From the NCBI GenBank assembly GCA_009733775.1, contig WOGZ01000006.1:1-64000 (forward strand): a DNA stretch of 64,000 bases. Direction: 5' to 3'. Both the position numbers and the translations under genes were made by a program. A model generated the notes under the pieces. The model saw nothing but the letters and a program-made list of their open reading frames with translations, was not told where the DNA came from and searched no databases. This document shows, piece by piece, positions 58,661 through 64,000 of the stretch (position 1 is the stretch's first letter; the number at the start of each line of letters is the position of its first letter). This DNA is from Alectoria sarmentosa. Taxonomy: Eukaryota > Ascomycota > Lecanoromycetes > Lecanorales > Parmeliaceae.

Positions 58661-59302
58661 TTATTTATCGTAAATCGTTATTTTATTTAAAAATTGAGTC
58701 TTCAAAGAGAAATCGATTAAAACTTTTTTAAATATTAATTTCGAATTTAATAAATTCGTGAATTTTGTAATCATAAATTTTTTATCTTTAAAGATTTTTG
58801 TTATTAAAAAATAATTTTTCAAATTAATTTGATAATTTTTTTGAATCTTATATTTTGTGATAATGTTTATTTTCTGATAACGAGAAATCAAAAATAAATA
58901 TATAAAATCATTTCGAACATTTACGAAATCAAAACTTGCGTTCACGAAATAAGAATACACTTTTTTCATTTTTGATTTAAAAATAAAATCTCGATCGAAA
59001 AAAAAACCTTTATCGCGCAGAGAAATGCTCACGATTTTCATCGTTTTAAACAAAATCATTTATTTGCGTTTCGAGCGTATGATTTTTCAAATTCACACAT
59101 TGTCTCGAGCGATAATTTGAATAAAAACGACGATATTTTCGCACTTTATAAAAATTATCTTCTTTTTTAAAATATTAATAATTACGTTTTCAAAATCGAG
59201 AATATTTATGTTAATCAAAAAATTCGTTTTTAAATTATTCATTACGTGAATATTTTTGATAAATTTTATAAAAATTGAAATTTCATCGCTTTCTTTTTTC
59301 AT
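58661..59302 (-). pseudogene. Remnant of retrotransposon protease/linker coding region
   Basis: Two minus-strand frames read HVMNNLKTNFLININILDFE, VVFIQIIARDNV and then FFFDRDFIFKSKMKKVYSYF and VNASFDFVNVRNDF. They parallel the family pattern HVVDDLKAxxLIGMDILG...ARDNV and PSDRDFLFEPxxxGVYSHLVDA...VRNDS, with the substitutions expected from C-to-T and G-to-A changes. The match is from memory of the family and was not computed. Confidence 0.5.
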
Positions 59303-62300
59303 AAAAAATTAAAAATTAAATTATTCATTAATGAAATGTTTATTAAAATTAATTTCTCATAAAGTTATTAAAATTTCATATTTATTTAATTTGAATTCGA
59401 GAAGTAATTTTTTTAAAAAAAGTTTGTTAATTATGTTTATAAAACATCTCGTATTTAAATATTTAAATTTTAACGACGTTTTCATTATAAAATTTATTAA
59501 TCTCGTAAAATAATATTATAATCGAAAAATTATATCGAAAACAAAAAAAAATAATGTCGAAGATTCGATTATATATAATAATTTTAAATTTATGATCGCA
59601 AAAACGATTTCAAATTTTTTCGAAAAATTAAAATCTTTTTAAAGATGTTTTCAAAAATTAGAATTTTTTTAAAAATGTTTTTGAAAATAAGATTTGATTT
59701 TGATGTGAGCGTATAATAAATTGTTTAAAAAAAAGTTCTTTTTGCAAATACGATATTGAAATTTTTTTTTTTTTTTTTAATGATGATATGATACGTTATA
59801 AATACGAATTTAACATTAATCTCGTCGTTTTTAAAAATTTTCTTTTTCTTAATAAAAGTCTTTTTATTCGCATTATAAAATTATTTTTAATTTTTATAAT
59901 ATATATAAAAATTCTAATAATTAATATCTTTATAATAACTTTCGAAATCATAATTTTCGTTAAAAAAATCGTTAAAATACGCCTTTTAAGAAACTTTAAA
60001 AGACGATATCCTTATAAACCTTTAATTCTTATACGATTTTTGATTCTTATACAATTTCTAATTCCTCTTATACGATCTTTATTAATAAAAAAATTGATTA
60101 TTACGATTCAAATAATTATTTTCATAATTTTAACGATAATTATTCGATTAAGCATTTTTTATTATAATTATTAATGATTATTTTAAAACGAATAAAACGT
60201 TTCTTAATTATATGAGCGATAACACGAATTTTAATATTTACGCTTATATAATTTAAAAAAAAAAAATTTGATTCGATTGTGAATAAATTCTTGTTTATTC
60301 GCTTAATGTTTATTATTAAAAATCGTAAATTTATTAAACGTATTGAGAATATATAAAAAAATTCGATTATTATTAATTTTCGTAAATCGAATATAACGAT
60401 ATTGATTAATAAATATAAATATCGAATTCGCGAGAATTCAATATCATAAAAAAACGTAAAGAAAAATAAAATCGTTATAACGCTTTTTAATACTCATTTT
60501 GTTTTTTTTTAAACAAAAATTTGTTTTTATTAAATCATTATTTTCGATCTCGCTTTCGATCTCTTTTTTTATTTTATTTTCGAATTTTCTTTCGCGTATC
60601 CTTATGCTGTGTTTTCTTTTATTAATAAATGCGATATTAAAATTTCTTTTTATTATTAAACTTTTTCGTAAACTATCGAAATGTGATTAAAGAAGTTAAA
60701 AAAGAAATCGAAATTTATAAATTCACATTTAAATGATTTTATATTCAAATAATTTATATATGCTCATCGAAAATTCTTATTTATATTATATATTTAAAAA
60801 CGCTTTATACATAATTTGCGAGATTTCTTTTATTCTCGACGTTAACGAAAATATATATTTATTTATTAAATTAATTTAATATCGAAAATATCGATATTTT
60901 AAATCGATTTTGAAATCGAATAAAAGTTTTTTTGAAATCGTTTTATAATTATATTATAACATTCTTTTCATCTTAAAAAAATGTATTCAATTATTAAAAT
61001 AAAACGAATTTTCAAAAACAAATCGAAAGATTTATTCGCACGATATCTTTTTTTTTAATTATAACGTAATCTTTTATTCGATGATAAATAGAGTACACTT
61101 CGCGATAAATCGTTTTTTTATTATTAAAAACGATGTTTTTAATATCATAAGATTCTTCAAGATTTAAATGAAAAAAATTCAAATTTAAAATACGAAATCC
61201 GCCTTCGACGTTTTTTTGCGTTTATTTTAAAAGATTTAATTCTCTCGATATCTTTTACGACTCAAACGAATTTATGAATTTCATAAAAAATTATAAATTC
61301 GAAAGTGTTATCTATATTGTTTATAATATAACATTTCATATATTTTAATTCACATTTATTAATATTGAAAATAATGATTATTGAGATTTCGTCGAATTAA
61401 TATGCTCATTTTAATTAAATGTTTCAAATTAATAAAAAACGTTTTGATTATTTAAATTATCTTCAAAATCGAATTTTAAAAAGAGAGAACGTAAAGATTA
61501 TTTTTCATTTTTTATTATAATGTTGAAAATAATTCGATCAAATAAAAAAGATTTTTTTGATAATTTCAAAATCTCAAACTCGAAGATTGAAGAAATCGAT
61601 GAAAAAAGAAAAAATAATATTTCTTTATCTTTATTTTTTTCATTTGATTTCGATATCTCAAATTCGAAAATTAAAAAAATTGACGAAATAAAAAAAGATA
61701 ATTTCTTATCTTTATTGAATAAAAAAGAAATTTTTTCGATTTCGAAATGAAATGTTTTAAAAGGTCGCAGAGTAATTTCGCTTTTTTAAATATTATTTGA
61801 AAATGAAATTGATAATTAAGAGAGAGAAATGTGAGATGTTATTTTTATTGAAAATGAATTTTGAAATTTTTGAAAAATTCGAGTTTTTTGATTAAATATT
61901 CAAAAAGCAATTCGTAAAAAAAATTAATTAATTATTTAATTCGACGATCAAGAATGGAATTTTAGAGACGTTAATTAAATCTTAATACGTTCGTCGATAA
62001 AAAAGCTTGAAACGTCTTTGTTAATTTTTGAAAACTTAAGATTACCTTTCACGATTTGAAATATAAATCGATAAACGTTTTAATTAAAAAGATTCGTAAA
62101 AGCGTGTTCATTTTAAAAGAAATCCTCAAATTGAAAAATAATAATAATAATCTTTTAAAATATAAAATTCAAAACAAAAATGAAATTCGATATCTTAAAC
62201 ATAAAAATATAACGAATTAAAAAAAAAAATTATAAGAAAAATTTTTCTCGACGAAAAAAATGAAAAACATTTATTTTACGTAATCGTTTCGGATTATGAA

Positions 62301-62542
62301 AATCAACAATCCGATCTCGATTCGAAATTCGAGATTCGAAATTCGAAATTCGAAATATAAAATTCAATACAAAAAAGAATTCAATATAAGAGAAAATTTA
62401 ATATAAAATAAAATAAAAATTAAAACGAGAGATGCTCATTTTGAAATTCGATTTTAATGAAAAAGAATTTTAATATTTAAAAGCTGATGATTATGTCGGA
62501 GAATTAATGTTTAAAATTAATAATATTAAAACGAACATTTAA

Positions 62543-62743
62543 TGTTGTTATCAATTAATAAAGTTTTTAATAAAAATGAAATTTTTATATTACGAAACGA
62601 TTTTTTTTATATGCGAAAATAAAAGAATAAAAAAAAACAAAAAAACAAGTCATATTATTGAGTGTGTGATGATTTTTGTATTTTTTATATTAAAAAAGTT
62701 ACGTTATATTAAATGCCAAGCTATCTAGCAAGCAATCATAATA
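62543..62743 (-). repeat. LTR, right copy (5' LTR of a minus-strand element)
   Basis: About 201 bp matching 52295-52493. On the minus strand it ends TTGATAACAACA, preserving the CA terminus better than the left copy. Confidence 0.75.
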
Positions 62744-63674
62744 ATAATTTATATATAATTCGAAATATATTTCGATTTCATAAAGGCAAAGTTTATATAA
62801 AAAGAGATATTGAGAGTCGTGACTTCGATGATTATGAAGAGAGAAAGCTTGTATTTATTTATTTTATATATCGCGTTTAATATCAATACCTCGTAATTGA
62901 GCTTTAAAATCTTTTAAAACGATTTTCGATAAAAGAATAAAAATTTTATCTTTTATATGATTGAATTTTTAATTATACGCACAAATTAGGTTTTTCGATT
63001 GTGTAATTGTTATATTAAAATTTGTGTCGCAGTTATTAATTTAAGCGCTTCGCTTTTGATCTTTTTTTTAACATTATAAACGTTTTATAATTTAATTATC
63101 GAATTTTTCTCGTCGATGTTAAGACGTAAAAAAAATATAATTTACTTTAAATAAGCTTCGAAATATGTTTGATTGATAATGATATTTTGAATTTTCTGAA
63201 TTATAGCGATTTTTCGTATTGTCGAATGAGATTCAGATAGAATATAATCGTAATTGTGTATAAAATTCATTATTATAAAATTTCAAATCTGTTTGAATTT
63301 CGTTTATTTTAATACGCTGAGCAATGACATTAAAAAAATAATCAATTAATCGACTAAAAGTGATTCGTTTATTTATATTTTTTTTTTTTTTTTTTCTTTT
63401 CATCGCGATCGCAGCGAATTCACGTCTTTTTGACAATTTCATCTTTTTTGAAACGTTTTATAAGGTTTTTGATGACAACATAGCTTTGAGAATTTGCATG
63501 TTGTTGTATGCGTAAAATAAAAACATTAAGGTCGACGTTCGTTCAATCGTCAGAAGGTGAATCCAAGGTCATTGTCGTTAATATATAAAAAGAGAATGCA
63601 AATAATGAATGTTCTATGAAACGCAAGATCTTGAAGATTTTCGACCCTATTTCGATTACGTGCGAGATTTATAC

Positions 63675-63784
63675 CCGATCGGGTTAACGCCTTGATATCA
63701 GCTAATTGGATCTGAGGGGGTATACGCCTAACAAACATGGGGGTATACGCTTATCAGACAAGGGGTATACGCGTAGTGCCAGCC
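63675..63784 (-). repeat. Right terminal inverted repeat (110 bp)
   Basis: Reverse complement of the left TIR with nine differences. It carries three GTATACGC-type iterons at 63716, 63739 and 63762 in mirrored order. Confidence 0.93.
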
Positions 63785-63792
63785 TAGGAATA
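63785..63792. repeat. Right 8-bp target-site duplication TAGGAATA
   Basis: Identical to 50650-50657 and immediately outside the right TIR. Confidence 0.85.
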
Positions 63793-64000
63793 TCATCACT
63801 CCTGAAAAAGATACGCCACGACTTGCTACTGAGTTCCACTTCACATTCCCTCGGTCTTGTATGATATTAATGTTCTACAGCCCAATGTTTCCAGAGTATA
63901 TCTCACACTATGAAATTACCAAAGCTCGGACGTGAATATCAAAATTGCGAGGCTTAACTGAAAGTATCTAAGGACATGGCCCGACACTCGGTATCAGCCA
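63793..64000. other. Normal-composition flank, no gene seen
   Basis: Sequence returns to ordinary base composition right after the target duplication. It is too short to identify a gene. Confidence 0.5.

Larger units (their letters stand above)
52295..62743 (-). mobile_element. Degraded Gypsy-like LTR retrotransposon nested in the TIR element
   Basis: Two direct repeats of ~200 bp, with TG...CA-type ends on the minus strand, bracket 10.4 kb of RIP-degraded DNA. On the same strand the frames at 58661-59302 resemble, in degraded form, the aspartic-protease and following linker region of fungal Gypsy-type polyproteins. Reverse transcriptase should lie at 56.5-58.5 kb and integrase at 53.5-56 kb by the usual order, but mutation has erased clear motifs. 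The short target duplication cannot be read with certainty. Confidence 0.65.
50658..63784. mobile_element. 13.1-kb RIP-degraded TIR DNA transposon with nested LTR element
   Basis: 110-bp inverted repeats and an 8-bp target duplication bound the block. Removing the 10.4-kb LTR element nested inside leaves about 2.7 kb, the usual size of a full-length hAT transposon, whose superfamily also makes 8-bp duplications; Kyakuja/Zisupton-type elements are an alternative. The interior is almost pure AT with scattered CpG and has no usable open frame, so no transposase can be identified. The TIRs and the flanks keep normal composition. Confidence 0.85.

Noticed and set aside
50770..63670. AT-rich block as a centromere or mitochondrial DNA insertion
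   Set aside because: Flanking inverted repeats with an 8-bp target duplication and internal LTRs explain it as nested transposons. No mitochondrial gene is recognisable.

Overview
The window is nuclear DNA of a filamentous ascomycete. Genes carry short GT-AG introns (mostly 45-65 bp), the proteins are typical of Pezizomycotina, and one 13-kb block is extremely AT-rich in the way repeat-induced point mutation (RIP) leaves behind. The protein set suggests a Leotiomycete (Helotiales-like), but that is inference from memory of the families. I read the exon structures by hand from splice signals and family conservation.

Layout. 1-10.2 kb: a conserved low-complexity fungal protein, a long gene-poor stretch (2.4-6.8 kb), the Golgi protein Vps74, and a divergent pair of mitochondrial complex I genes (acyl carrier protein and the 23-kDa Fe-S subunit). 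10.7-15.2 kb: three decayed accessory genes (GT32/Och1-like glycosyltransferase, hemerythrin-like protein, SAT4/rhodopsin-like membrane protein). 15.7-30.3 kb: MSH2 with a double ACGCGT promoter box, an unknown gene, an AT-hook/Cys-rich protein, GPI1 with a tiny two-TM gene 19 bp upstream, an ariadne-type RBR E3 ligase and an HD-domain cyanamide hydratase-like protein. 30.7-34.7 kb: a secreted Cys-rich protein, a nitrilase pseudogene and a uL15 ribosomal-protein pseudogene. 35-50.6 kb: conserved housekeeping genes, namely Cdc7 kinase, condensin subunit CND1, Naa30 acetyltransferase, PDAT lipid acyltransferase, exportin Msn5 and complex I subunit GRIM-19. 50.65-63.79 kb: a RIP-degraded nested transposon. 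A DNA element with 110-bp terminal inverted repeats and an 8-bp target duplication (TAGGAATA) encloses a 10.4-kb LTR retrotransposon.

The most striking signal is a family of related whole-intron sequences, mostly 119-156 bp and so two to three times longer than the local introns. I find ten copies in unrelated genes: four in PDAT, two in the hemerythrin-like gene, one in the secreted-protein gene and three in the nitrilase pseudogene. They run exactly from splice donor to acceptor and share a central GAGACACGTCTCGGGAG-like motif and a TACTGACTCCGAAATC branch-site block. They look like introner-like elements, that is, introns that spread as mobile units. Other points include ACGCGT boxes upstream of S-phase genes, a six-residue microexon in the ACP gene whose two 5' splice sites share a 17-bp repeat, and a likely GC-AG intron in CND1.
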